Assembly (NCBI RefSeq): GCF_964204645.1 | Contig: NC_134025.1 | Coordinates: forward strand, 23,032,001 to 23,096,000 | Reading direction: 5' to 3' | DNA from: Tubulanus polymorphus | Taxonomy: Eukaryota; Nemertea; Palaeonemertea; Tubulaniformes; Tubulanidae | Length of the DNA stretch: 64,000 bases | Part shown: positions 50,701 to 60,740 of the stretch, one piece after another | Layout: each line of letters opens with the position of its first letter | Position numbering within the stretch: position 1 is the first letter of the stretch | Program-made: the position numbers and the translations under genes | The notes under the pieces: generated by a model | Told to the model about the DNA's origin: nothing | Database searches by the model: none | What the model saw: the letters and a program-made list of their open reading frames with translations, nothing else

Positions 50701-51030
50701 CTCCTGTTCCGTGTAGCCGCCGAGCGTTATGTAATACGGCTCTGACTCTTGTTTTTCCAGCTTCGGTTTTTTTTCGTCGTTGTCCGGAATCGACGCGACG
50801 GTTCGATCGGTCAACGTAGCGTTGCTCGCGCAACTCGCTTTGCGGTCGACTTCGATAACGCTGGCGATATCGGGCGTAAGCGTGTCGATGCTCTTCGAAT
50901 CGTACGTCGCGCTGTTGCTTACGTTTTCATCATCGTCGACGCGTATAGGCTCGTCTATGCTCTGTCCGAGGTCCCAATCCTCCCCCGACGCGAGGGGAGC
51001 TAACGGACGACGTTTGCCAGCTGCAGCCAT
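26707..51030 (-). CDS. stnB: Stoned B / stonin-like endocytic adaptor, 2047 aa predicted
   Basis: Three coding exons in transcript order: 48912-51030, 27868-31599, 26707-26999 (6144 nt). Both junctions are phase 1 and close exactly. The 3' two exons are clearly stonin: a stonin homology domain from about residue 1545 (YELEGYELMLRQ, FWKQVYVRL), then a mu-homology domain from about 1720 to the end (HIIWKKARVRIFVLAF, MPGSTVSRTAVRS, EKWVRYIAKYEYKVEI). Linear endocytic motifs are visible: WVQF (~866) and WVDF (~1269) of the AP-2 alpha-ear WVxF type, NPF at ~1352, ~1379 and ~1472 for EH domains, and DPF at ~693 and ~1117. The first exon encodes 706 acidic, low-complexity residues with two VPPRK proline motifs. 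Stonins sort synaptotagmin at synaptic vesicle endocytosis. Joining exon 1 is inferred from phase, strand and donor (gtgagt). An acceptor (tttcag) 12 bases before the ATG shows an untranslated 5' exon beyond 51041. Confidence 0.88.
31977..32224. mobile_element. GGCCAAATTTGG-rich element, copy 1
   Basis: Shares ordered words with 46236-46536: 'aaacaatg', 'gcaaagtgagtcactt', 'catttggcacccgtgtgaac', 'agttgtt'. The right side ends 'gtgtaatcgcggctt'. Non-coding, medium copy-number element by inference. Confidence 0.65.
33287..33703 (-). CDS. Candidate unknown ORF (138 codons, 172 open)
   Basis: From the ATG at 33703 the frame encodes 138 residues ending FCYDFP; without requiring ATG it stays open for about 34 further codons. 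The upstream stretch is hydrophobic (LWILIRLVCTYAGVFL), like a membrane segment, and the body is rich in Arg, His and Tyr. I recognise no family. About one run of this length is expected by chance in 64 kb, and no good acceptor was found, so it may not be a gene. Confidence 0.25.
   Translation of the reverse strand: MLPLIGRTPTKRVEITKEWKSISHISRINPTAHVSTLGYGPTPDGGNRIIHHPYARGMNSHLLYLLHISYPSLPSEYRRRIDFIDVFVDWRGLLHLARRFDTETADNAMVIRSRMIKEYAINVHSPNGMRSIFCYDFP
36134..36146 (+). repeat. Poly-C tract
   Basis: Thirteen consecutive cytosines in the stoned intron. Confidence 0.85.
38520..38586 (-). mobile_element. tRNA-derived SINE head (tRNA-Ala-like)
   Basis: Minus strand reads TTAGGCTCAACTTGTAGAGC, an A-box region, then TTGCCTGGCAAGCGA, an anticodon arm with a GGC triplet in the loop, then GAGGTTTGTGGCTCAATCCC, a relic B box. 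The order and spacing match a tRNA, but stems are decayed and it continues into unique sequence (towards about 38480), as in a SINE rather than a tRNA gene. Confidence 0.6.
39538..40143. mobile_element. Outer inverted-repeat element with a nested insertion
   Basis: Left end GCCTCCAGTTGTCGCGTTCCA; the right end is its reverse complement, ending TGGAACGCGACAACTGGAGGC. Further matching words in the arms include 'catgaatatg' and 'gtcgacat'. The left arm ends at about 39631, directly where the smaller fold-back 39636-39928 begins, so that element inserted into this one. A fragment (caactggaggcc) also occurs near 19351. Confidence 0.8.
39636..39928. mobile_element. 293-bp fold-back, same family as 19848-20342
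   Basis: Begins TGTCTATTTCAACCTGACTT and ends with the inverted copy GAAATAGACA. Arms are about 130 bp, with 'cctgataaaggtcttagtaggacc' mirrored on the other side. It is flanked by TTAA on the left and TTAG on the right, a possible decayed target duplication. Confidence 0.85.
41592..41695 (+). CDS. Candidate isolated terminal exon (34 codons)
   Basis: A good acceptor (ttttatgttccag) is followed by an open frame ending in TAA whose peptide looks protein-like: LDPVDEKFVEELNQWIVDGDH. No upstream exon could be linked and it lies inside the stoned intron on the opposite strand, so this is speculative. Confidence 0.2.
41735..41860. mobile_element. GTTTCC palindromic element
   Basis: Repeats of GTTTCC/GGAAAC in inverted arrangement (for example 'acacagggaaacac' against 'catgtttccctgtgtcatg'). 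Probably a fragment of a MITE; ends not defined. Confidence 0.45.
44820..45115. repeat. GGAATGGGCCAAATTTGG fold-back repeat
   Basis: Left part has ggaatggtctaattttggcc and right part ggcccattccaaatttgg, with several more inverted and direct copies of the word between. Apparent open frames on both strands here are produced by the repeat. Confidence 0.55.
46236..46536. mobile_element. GGCCAAATTTGG-rich element, copy 2
   Basis: Second copy of the 31977-32224 element in the same orientation. Left end near 'agccaccatcacacgg', right end 'catgtgatcgcagctt', which are imperfect inverted repeats and so likely termini. Confidence 0.65.
47053..47232. mobile_element. Inverted-repeat element with TA duplication
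   Basis: Starts CAGTAAACCTTG and ends CAAGGTTAACTG, with TA immediately outside each end. Internally it contains repeated 'cagacttagaaaata'. Open frames reaching into 46648-47199 are partly made by this element. Confidence 0.75.
48210..48870. mobile_element. MITE block beside the stoned first coding exon, with nested hAT-like insert
   Basis: Outer ends: AAAGCCCAAAGTACACGG on the left and, inverted, GTGTACGCCGGGGCTTT on the right. Inner mirrored words are 'ccttatgtcatgtgcagtg' and 'cactgcatcacatgacataa'. Within it, 48486-48752 starts CAGGGTCCCTACA and ends GTAGGAACCCTG (hAT-like) and is flanked by TCATT on both sides. The outer element ends about 40 bp from the stoned splice donor at 48911. 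Confidence 0.65.
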
Positions 51031-52146
51031 TAACCGATCACCTGAAATTACACGAAAATGACGAATGATTAGAAAACCTTTGCGATGAATGTTTAAGAAC
51101 GTGACTTTTGGTACGTTTCTACCACATGACTTTGTATGACAATACGATCGTATTACACCCCTTTCAAAACATCATATTTTTAATATCAATATCTCTCCGT
51201 GTAACTTGGAATTAGACTCTACCCGGCTGGTAAATCATACCGCCAGTCTTCCATGAACGGCGAGCTTATATCTTTGCTTTGCTCCCGTGTGTAATGTTTA
51301 CCGGAGATATGAATTCCGTTGACAGTACCTATGACCTTTAACGCCAAGCGGCAATAATTCAATCTCTCGAGAAAGATGCCACCTGAGTCTCCTCACCGTC
51401 GGAACAACTCGTAGCCCTATTCATACTTTGCTCATCGATCCTCATTCGCCGAGGTTAGGAGCTAAGCATTTTCTTAAAATGTAGGATGCACAGCTTCAGC
51501 CGGCATGCGACAATAATCTGACGGTTAATAGTTCCCAAGGTTCGCCGGTTCATTAGTCCCAAGATGAAAACAAATCATCATTAGCCAGATGATGATGATG
51601 ATGTTAGAATGAAGACAAAGCATCTCAATCTAGATTGAAATTCAAAATTATATCTTATTTGTGGTTTCTACAGAAGACTCCTTACCAAATACCAAAACTA
51701 ATCAATGAATTTTACAATGATTCTAAACTCAACTTTTGCGATTTTTCTCAATCCAGTCAACTTGGTGAGATATTTTCCGTCCAAACATTTCCAAGTACCT
51801 TACGTACATTTGTAAAGTGTTATGTCGACTATGCTATCAAAGAACTTGATTTCCAAAAATAATGAACACGCATGTTTGAAGATATTAAAAACCCAAGTGG
51901 AAACCTACTGCTGGCCTATCCTACCTCATTGAATCGCGATATGCCCCGATCTCATAGCCAAGATATTAGAATTATAACAGAAACAGACAATCAGTACCCA
52001 AACAAAGCCGAGACACAGAAATCTAAGCGAATGCATCGTATTTCAGATTTTCCGGGTCTTTAAATACGAGCGCGGATTGAGCGTATTCGTCTTAACAAAT
52101 GAAATCATAAACTGTCGACCGAGATACATACATGAATCCAGGCACT

Positions 52147-52181
52147 GACGACGATGACGATGATGATGATGATGATGATGT
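52147..52181 (+). repeat. GAT/GAC microsatellite
   Basis: About eleven consecutive GAY triplets. Confidence 0.85.
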
Positions 52182-55156
52182 CATGTCATCTCCAGGATGA
52201 GGTATGAATTTTTTATCGAAAAAGCGAAGATCAATTAGCTCGACGTAATTAACTGCTATCAGTTCCATGACACATGAAATGGATGCGCAGAGCTACAAAC
52301 GAACGGAACGATGGGATTATCACCGAGGGCACTTTCCGAACGATATCACTGATTAGGCCTCGTACGCAACGAGACCGTATGGAGTGAATAGCAAAAAAAA
52401 AAAAATAATGAAAACAAATCCAATCCAAATGTTCCTTCGGGGTTCGCAACGTAGATTATCGCGTCGACGTTACAAATGACATCGACACTTCTCTCAACGT
52501 CGGTTTAGCGACTATAGACAGCGCCGATGAATTTCATCAATACGTGCAATGAAAGATACTATAGGCCCAAAATAACGTTCGCGTAAATGGCGGGGGATTT
52601 GCTAGGTTTATCCGTGCAAGTTCACTCAAGCGGCATCAAAATCAGTTCATCCTCGATCATTCCAATTCATCGAAAATGGAGCTATTTATCAACCGAGTAA
52701 TTATCAACGATGTTATACGCGGTCAAATCGAATTCATGCGTAGCACACGAGACGTTAGAATAATATCCATACCCGGTTCAGCCTAGATCCGTCGCCAGTT
52801 GCATACTTCTATATATTCGTGTCTTCGCTCGAGGAATACAAAAGGAGACTGCCGAACAGTATTTATATGCATAAGGAAGTACGTACGCGGTATTGATTTG
52901 ATCGCTTGACGAGCATCGCTAATAAGTCGAGAGAAAACTATATAACAATCATCGACGACGGAATACTCGAGTCCCCTCGATAATCCAAGCCGCAACGCGC
53001 TTCCGAGAAATATATCGTCGGTTCTATCGACTTCTCACGCGTATGAATGATGCGCTACGAGACGACGACAGTGTTCGACGACGGCGTTAACCTTCGCGTT
53101 ATAAAGAGAAATTTTTCGAACGTCGAATATCGCGGAGTCAGACCCGACCGAGAATCGTCATCGACATCGGCGGCGCTCTCCCGGACGACGAACGTGATCA
53201 ATTCTACATCGCACGCTCGATTTGACGCGGCGACCGGTGACATTTTACATCGACATGACATTATTAACCGCCGAATTTACCCGCGCCGTATTCCGATTGC
53301 TGCGTCGTGCAAAATTATGCCCGAACAATTACTTTCTGGCCTTCTTAATCCTAAAAGTGGTGCTAACACGCACGCAACTTGAGACCTCAAACTGTTGCCA
53401 TGACAACAACGAAGTCACGATTTTTGCGCAAAAATTTCAGATAATCTACCTACATCCTCAATTAGGCCTACCTGCCAGATACTGAAACGCTAATTTTTTG
53501 CGACAAATAACTGCTTTACTAAGCTCTATAAAACCGTTTCAGAACTATAAACTGAACTAAAAAATCGAGTTCCATTTATCTTATCGATAGTAAACAGAGA
53601 CACGAAGTGACAACGAAATTTGCGCATATATTGGTTCAGATTTCGGCATAGCTTCAGGTAAATAACACCTGTTCCGCGGTAAAGTAGCTAGCTACTGCAC
53701 CACTAATGAGGGGGATAATGCCGAAGCCTTATCAAACGAAAACCTCACGAAACCTTAGCAGGCTCGGCAGTACACGGATCAAGGCAACTACGAAGTGAAC
53801 TAAATTTTGCACTTGTACGCCATCCAAGATTTGAGCGATAATGTAAAAATTTGTCAACTGCAGTCAAAATCAAATGTCACGAGCCTTAGCCTATCATTTC
53901 TGTGGAGGTGAATCGCATAGAATAATACTATAGCCCCAGTTGTCAGATGATAGTAGGCTAGTTCTAGCAGGCTTTCCCCGATAGTGTATTATCAGAGAGA
54001 AATACTCACGGCTACAATAGTAATAGTAGCTTTTTTAAGGATTGGTTGGAATGCTATACAAGTGTTACGCCTTTTTGTCATGAAATAAACATTTCTTTTT
54101 ATGTCAATAATTGTCATATCTTTGATCACATTGAAATTTATGGATTCGACAATTGCAAATTTCGCTGCACAGCTGCTGTTGTTGGTGAGAATAATAATAA
54201 GAAGAGCTAAGTATAATGTCTGTCTGGCCAGATGTCAGGCTCGACGTAGGCCGATCCATCATTACGCTTAAAAAGGCAGCCTACTATAAAGATTTCTATG
54301 ACAACTCGACTCGCTGTTACTCGAGACACTCTAAATGGAAAATGGTTGATAAAAATCAGGTTATTTGATGAAGGGCATACACAGCCTCCTTGCGATCTAC
54401 AACTACAATTTCTCCAATTCCCTACAACTTCTCCAGTGCCCTTCATTGAAAAAAGGATAACAAAATTAGGTAGGCACCCATTGGCATGGTGTAGCTAAAC
54501 CAACTCTATAATAAATACATCATATAGGCCTACAAAAATAAATAGCCACTCTGTTAATAACTGTATTGCCAATTCACAACTATATTGCCAATTCACGTTC
54601 TCAGCATAGGCCTCCTAACGAAGCCCAACAGTCAATACACAGATACACAGCCAGCATCGTTCTTTTACTTTTCATCTTCTTCATCTTTTCTAAAATTGTG
54701 GGTTGGTTGGTTGTTAGACATTATTGCAGTAGAAATAATTTGGCCTAAAATATGTAAATATGCACTTACATCAATTACAAGCGAGGTATGCAGTATGTTA
54801 CCATTTGTACGCAACTGAAATGCGAAATCTAGCAGCAGCCCAACTTTATTCCTATACTTTCCCACTGCCTGTCAAATTAGATGGTCACTACTTCGCGGAC
54901 GCGGCTTTGGACTTGGACGTTTATCAAGCTGTTGCATCACCATCACTACTTCACGAAAACTAAATTCAAGGAACGAAAAAAAGACGATGGCAATACGATT
55001 TTGATAAGAAATAAAATGTATTCATTTATCTAGTCTCGTTATTTTTTAATATATTAATTATTATAAATAAAATATTTGAATTATTATTTATTAATATGAA
55101 TAGCAGGTCGGGAAATCAATAACGAAAAGCGATGTGACACGATCCTTGTCAACAGT

Positions 55157-55175
55157 AAACAACATGGCGGCCGGT
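55157..55175 (+). promoter_or_regulatory. YY1-like ATGGCGGCC motif, likely 5' end of the death-domain gene
   Basis: AACATGGCGGCCGG resembles the AAGATGGCGGC YY1 motif that sits just downstream of many housekeeping transcription starts in transcript orientation. The nearest downstream acceptor is tttcag at 55456, so an untranslated first exon here is plausible. The ATG itself would open only a nine-codon frame. Confidence 0.4.
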
Positions 55176-55477
55176 TGGATAATAAAGTGACAGAACAATC
55201 ATTTTCGTTTGTGTGTTGATTGTGGTGATTTTTCTGGGTGAAAAAACCCCTTCTATTGTAGGCTGCTCTAGATATTTATGTTTCACATAATCTGTGATAT
55301 CTAAGCTTCTCACGAACGCGGTAACATCTCAAATAACCAGGTTAATCACAATAATGTCAACTCAACTCATCAATGCAACTTTTTTCGATGCCTGCTCGTG
55401 CCTGCCTTTGTTATATTAAAAAACTGGGCTTTTGTTAATTTTTTGTTTTCTTTTCAGTGTTGTCTGGCAGATTAAAA

Positions 55478-58400
55478 ATGGCGGATAGAAAAAAGAAATC
55501 GACAAAGAAGGGCGATAGAATAAAGTCGGCCCCTGGCGTGTCTCAGGTTAAAAAACAAATCGACGCGCTAACCGTCGAGAGAGATGAACTGTTGAACAGC
55601 CGAAATCAGACCCTGTTCGAAAACGAATCGTTGAAAAAGAAACTAACGAAAATCATGGAAAAAATTACGGACAATATCGATCGAAGTGATTTCGATATCA
55701 AAGAGGACGCGGAAGTAACGAATATAGACACTGACGATTGTTTAGAAATGTTGTCGAAGATAATCACGAAAGGTCAAGGTGGTTCGGACACGATCGAATC
55801 GCGAGTTGAAGAATTGGAGACAAGAGTTACGCAACAGAGTATGGACATAGCTACATTGACGAAACGCGCTTTATTACTCGAGTATGGCCTTGAAGATACG
55901 TTAAAATGTCACGATGTAGAAGAGGTGAAAGCTAGAGTTAAGGCTTGTTTACTGTTAGTGGGTATGTAGATTTTTGTAACCCTATTTCTATGTAGCCCTT
56001 ATGTAACTTGTCCACTCATCAGAGATCCTTAGCTTCAGAGATTTCTGCAAGGTAAAACAAAATCTAATCATTGACTAACACTACCTTAAAGATCTGGGGC
56101 CAGTTGCTCAAAACTCAGTTTAAGATGACAGGTGGATAAATACAATAGGCCTAGTAACAATGAACTTTGAATTGTCAACTATCCACTGGTTTATAAAACA
56201 CCGATTACTCTGATTTTCTCTGTTGTAGGTGATCCGTTACCTGAGGTTTTAGTTACACCAAGGACACCCCAACCTCCTGCCGTAGAGAAATCATGTCCAA
56301 ATCACCATCCAATAATCATGAACAGCGTCTCACAAACTCACCTGAAATCTGTAAGTGAAACGTGGACAATCTATGATAATGTAATTGTTGTTTAGCGTAT
56401 GGATGTTATTCCTAACAGTAAAACCTGCTCAATCCAGATAAGATTAATTGTCACCTCATACAGAGCTGCCAACCCCTGAAAACTGTTTTGAGGGATAGAG
56501 ATGCCCATTTTCTGGGACAGCCAACTATTTTCAGGGACCTAAAATTTAAGCATTTCAGCTTTTCAACCTTAAATCGAGCATGTATCTTGTGCCCAGGTGA
56601 AGAGTGCTGCATCACTCCTGCTACTGATTAAGGGCTTCGTTCGGCCCAACCAAGCCCTTAATTATTCCCTACTGATATCAAAGAATAGCCAACTTACCGT
56701 TCAAAATATTGAAATCGATAAAAACTTAAAATTTTTCTGTGACAAAAGCTAATAGTTTAAAAATCTGGGACAAACTATGAAATTCCTGTTGGTAGCTCTG
56801 CTCATATATTCTGAAGTGAACATGTACGGCATATACGGCAGTAATGAACTGATCCTGATTTAACAGGTTTTACTGCATGGTATGTATGTGATATTGTCAA
56901 TGATTTCTGAATGAAGAACGTTATCATGCATAGGAAACAAAAGATCAGATGAAATCGGATGAAGATATCAATCATGAATGCGATGAAAATGCCAACGAAG
57001 GCGACAGTTCACTGTGCATTCCTTACTATGGTCGACTACCCGGGGTACTTCTTACTAGCATTATGTAGAGTCTGTGCTTGTAGTCTCCCTTTAGTCATTC
57101 TAGCTATCATTAATGAAAAGTGTTTTTTACAGGGTGCCTGCTCACTTCACATGTCGCACCTTGAAAGCTATGCAATTACAAATCACTATTGGACCACAAT
57201 TCGCTTTTAAAAAATTTGTTCGATTAATTGTGTGAAATTTTTCATGTGCTACTGTAAGAGAATCAAATACCAAGAGTTACATACAGTAGCTAGATAAAAG
57301 TGTTCTCTCCAGTAAATAAACTTAATCTAATAGAGTATTACCATAGAATAGGCTTATCCCGAGTCTTAGTAAACTGTAACATCGACAGAAAATATTACTA
57401 GAATTATATTCTATTGGTACTGTATAGCATTTCTTGTGTTTTAAGTATGCGGGCTTGCAGGACTTGTTTATCAAAAATTAATTCTGAAATTGACTTGTTT
57501 ACAGGAGGATGAAGATGAGGCTCAGGTATTTTAACTTCCATACAGAGCACAGTACATCAATGTTACTCCAGATGTACATATTTGAGCACAGTTATAACAT
57601 TTCTGACTGTGGTCTACAGTGGAAACTCGTTACAGCAAACTTGATAGAACCATACAATATGTTTGTTATAACCGATAGTTCGTTATATCCAGTATGAAAT
57701 TAACCTAATTTTCATACTTAGGACAAAATTATATATTTGTTATATCCGATGATGAATCGCTGGTTGTAACGAGGTTCCATACATTATTCATCTCTGTGAA
57801 TTTTATACCAGTTTTGATGTATTGAATACTTTTCTCTGGCTATGGTCAACTTGTTATGATAGTCAATTATGAAATCAAAATATTTAAATTAATTTTCCCA
57901 AATTTCACATCAATCATCTTAACAATATCATTCCCCTGTTCGATTAAAACAGCACTTCATAATTCCAAGCATCCCTGCAAATATTCCCGACACTTCATCC
58001 CTTTATACACGATGTATGAATTACTAGAATGCCTTTTTAATACGCTATCTAACTAATTTGAAAATAATGCAAAACAACAATATTTCATATGAATATTCCA
58101 ATCCTTACGTGATAAAGATATTCTTTGTTTTCAATCGGTGATATATAATTTCAGCCGGACCGTAAAGGTGTAGGTGAAACTCATATACGTTTTATGAACC
58201 GAGAACTGAAGCGATATATCGCTAAAGAACTTAGCTATGAAAAACCATCAGGTAAATAAAGCAAACTCTCCACCATAGAATCAATTAACTCTGCTTTATC
58301 AAATGTTACTGCTTATTCTAAAGAACAGACATAAGGGCTCTTCTTCACAATCAAGTTTAACAAATTTTCTTATGTTTTTGAAGGAGCTGATTGGCGAATG

Positions 58401-58604
58401 TTAGCGGAGAGAGTAGGTATAGCATTGGAGACAATAAAGCGTTGGAGAAAAATGCGACTGGATTGTCCGATGGCCATGGTATTCTCCGAATGGGGTGAAA
58501 GTCCTGCGGCAAGTGTTAGAATTCTACATCGCCATCTTATATCACCACAAATGAGATGTACAATTATCGCGAAAAGGATTACTGATTTTTATATAGTTGA
58601 CTGA
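55478..58604 (+). CDS. Coiled-coil and death-domain protein, 351 aa
   Basis: Six exons: 55478-55961, 56229-56350, 56934-57044, 57505-57525, 58155-58251, 58384-58604 (1056 nt, phases close). The N terminus is very basic (MADRKKKSTKKGDRIK). Two coiled-coil stretches follow (about residues 25-65 and 100-140, QVKKQIDALTVERDELLN and VEELETRVTQQ). The middle is Pro/Asn/acidic linker, including a 21-base microexon coding EDEDEAQ. Residues about 257-351 resemble a death domain: FMNRELKRYIAKEL, DWRMLAERVGIALETIKRW and a final helix RCTIIAKRITDFY. Death domains mediate homotypic assembly in apoptosis and innate signalling. I do not recognise an orthologue; no caspase, kinase or TIR domain is present, so it is likely an adaptor. 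The start is the ATG at 55478, not the upstream in-frame GTG right after an acceptor. AATAAA is at 59241-59246. Confidence 0.8.
56461..56800. mobile_element. MITE in death-domain gene intron 2
   Basis: 340 bp with inverted ends CAGAGCTGCCAAC and GTTGGTAGCTCTG. CTCATA occurs directly outside both ends, a likely target duplication. hAT-like in style. Sits between exons 2 and 3. Confidence 0.75.
57617..57780. mobile_element. Inverted-repeat element, CAGTGGAACC family, in intron 4
   Basis: Starts CAGTGGAAACTCGTTACAGC and ends GTAACGAGGTTCCA. Closest relative is the copy at 9444-9601 ('gttataaccgatagt', 'gttatatccgatga'). Confidence 0.7.
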
Positions 58605-59691
58605 TATCGAGGGCCTGCTGAATGGCTGCCTTATTCTAAGTCCATGACACGAAAAATCTCAGAATCAATCGGATCATGCCTTAGCGTAATCACAGAATCA
58701 TACAATTGTATTTTTGCTAAAATATTTCGACACTGCTTCTCGATGTGCCAAGTTCCAGACATAATTTATTGTCAAGACAGCTCTTTTCACTCGAAGTACC
58801 AAAGATGTGCCTTCTTTTGAATGTATAGTTATTTTTATCAAATTTTAATATCTGTCATTCAAATTATTAGTTATTCATAGCTTTTCTCCTATGTACCACT
58901 TCACTACATTTGTGTATATCTTTTGTGATCAGGGAGCACTTATACTACCGGTATTTATCTCTCACTGGAACACCAAGCCTTATTTATCTGTCAGCATTCG
59001 ACTACAGCATTTAAATCTATTGTTTCGTGTTGTTTTTCTCTACACTTGTGGCAGATAAAGGTTGTGAAAATCTTCATAGATTACGCGTATTACCAAAAAT
59101 GCCTCGAGTTTGTGATATTTAGAACTGCTGATGGACTTTTCGTCGAATGCATCATATATTAAAGAATGAAGAATTTGTGATATAGTTTACACTATTAATG
59201 TAACTTCCATTTATGTACAACTACAAATATTATATGAATCAATAAACACACTCGACATCGAGTATTGGTTATTATTCTCGATTAGTTTGTCAGTCTGTTT
59301 AACAGCTTAGTGTACATACATTAATGGCACTTTTCACCTTCAATGGAAGGACAAACATTTCCTATGATAAAGATCATATCTTCAACCATGGACTCGTCGT
59401 TTTAGAGTCCATGCTTCAACGGTATGCAGGTATCAATCTACCACCTGGACCCACCCCTCTGACATTCAACACATTGTCACCATTCTTCTACCAATTTTTG
59501 ATCAGTACCAATGCCAGACATTAGTCACGTTATCACAACGCTTTCAATAAGTGATTATCAACAATAAAGAGTTGTTCTGGGCTGCAGATTAGTGGAACTG
59601 TTTGAGGAACTATGGAATGGTTATGATCAACCCGCTTTTTTAAATGAGATCAGAAAAGAGAGAAATATGACTTTTTCAATTGTTACTCCAT
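58605..59691 (+). other. Death-domain gene 3' UTR and convergent gap
   Basis: 3' UTR to AATAAA at 59241-59246, then about 450 bp without recognisable features before the EIF2B1 polyadenylation signal. Confidence 0.55.
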
Positions 59692-59697
59692 TTTATT
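59692..59697 (-). terminator. EIF2B1 polyadenylation signal
   Basis: Reverse-strand AATAAA, 129 bases past the EIF2B1 stop codon. Confidence 0.6.
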
Positions 59698-59825
59698 TCA
59701 ACAGTTTTTAAGTGGTGCTTACACCTTCAGTCATGCCAACAGAGACAACTTTTACGAATTAAATTCCTTTTCATTTCACCACCGACTGAATATTTCATAC
59801 CATAACCGAAGAACTAAGGATATCA

Positions 59826-60740
59826 TTACATATATAGCTTAATAAGCTCATCGCTGACGGCGGAAGGCATAAGAATACCGAGGTCTGTGAATAACAATGT
59901 TATGTAAGCTGGTGGAGTATAATCAACCCAGGGATGTTCTTGCGAAAGATCATTTTTAGATCTCATAGTCGAAGCGTGATATTTGAATTGGTTAGGCAGA
60001 TCTTTTTGATTCAAGGGATATAACCGAGTGAATTTGAAGCTTTCCGCTAGCACGTAGAACGGTTTATTGAGTTCTTTCGCGCACATGGCGACCGAATAAG
60101 TCCCAATTTTGTTGATGATACCTCCGCTCTCGGCGACGCCTTCAGCTCCCATCAAGACGAAGTCGACCTTTTCCATCACATACCCGATCGAAGCGTCGAG
60201 TATTAAGGTAGTGGGTATACCTAACGCGGTCAGCTCATCGTACATTGATTGTCCAGTTCTGTCCGGCAACGATTCGGTGACGAACACTCTGAAACGTCGA
60301 TTTTCAGCGACCGCATCTTTGAATATCTGCAGCACGACGCGGGAACGAGAATGCGTAAGAATCGTTTTTCCGTCGGTAATAAACGGTAGCGCCGATTTGC
60401 TGATCTTTTTCCGCGACGTGCCCACGGTTTGCAAAAACAACTGCCCCCTTTCGACCAACACGCGCTTACAGTCGTTGAAATCGGAATGATCTAACGACGC
60501 CAATGTTATAAATCGCAGGAACAATTCGCATCCCGAAGTAATCGACGTCACCGAACTATCGGTGAAATTGTTCAACGTGTTGATCGCATCTTTCAGATTC
60601 GCTCTCAAACCCGCTAAAGTTTCGGCCGGATCGACTTTGATGAACTGAATCAATGTTTGAATGGCGGCGACGGCTGCTGATGTATTCAGATCATCTTTCA
60701 TGATCTGCTCGAAGTAAAGAAGAATTTCATTGTTTTCCAT
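59826..60740 (-). CDS. EIF2B1: Translation initiation factor eIF2B subunit alpha, 304 aa
   Basis: Complete coding sequence in one exon; human EIF2B1 is 305 aa. The N-terminal helical domain starts MENNEILLYFEQIMKDD, and the C-terminal Rossmann-like eIF2B alpha/beta/delta domain contains LTHSRSRVVLQ, FVTESLPDRTGQSMYDEL, DFVLMGAEGVAESGGIINKIGTYS and KPFYVLAESFKF. eIF2B is the guanine-nucleotide exchange factor for eIF2; the alpha subunit joins the two halves of the decamer and senses phosphorylated eIF2 in the integrated stress response. The ATG follows an acceptor (taattacag) by eight bases, so an untranslated 5' exon exists. The lack of coding introns contrasts with neighbouring genes. Confidence 0.97.
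   Translation of the reverse strand: MENNEILLYFEQIMKDDLNTSAAVAAIQTLIQFIKVDPAETLAGLRANLKDAINTLNNFTDSSVTSITSGCELFLRFITLASLDHSDFNDCKRVLVERGQLFLQTVGTSRKKISKSALPFITDGKTILTHSRSRVVLQIFKDAVAENRRFRVFVTESLPDRTGQSMYDELTALGIPTTLILDASIGYVMEKVDFVLMGAEGVAESGGIINKIGTYSVAMCAKELNKPFYVLAESFKFTRLYPLNQKDLPNQFKYHASTMRSKNDLSQEHPWVDYTPPAYITLLFTDLGILMPSAVSDELIKLYM

Larger units (their letters stand above)
51031..55477. other. Stoned 5' region and intergenic
   Basis: Should contain the untranslated first exon and promoter of the stoned-like gene (minus) and the promoter and first exon of the death-domain gene (plus). A GAT microsatellite lies at about 52147-52181, and a shorter ATG/GAT run near 51588-51604. CG dinucleotides are frequent at 52.4-53.3 kb, compatible with a promoter, but no transcription start can be fixed. 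No coding exon is supported. Confidence 0.45.

Noticed and set aside
48885-50833. Arg-rich ORFs in other frames over the stoned first coding exon
   Set aside because: They are shadows of the GC-richer coding exon on the opposite strand or shifted frame.
55457-55477. Earlier GTG start for the death-domain protein
   Set aside because: It lies immediately after an acceptor and is not ATG; the ATG at 55478 is in the same frame.
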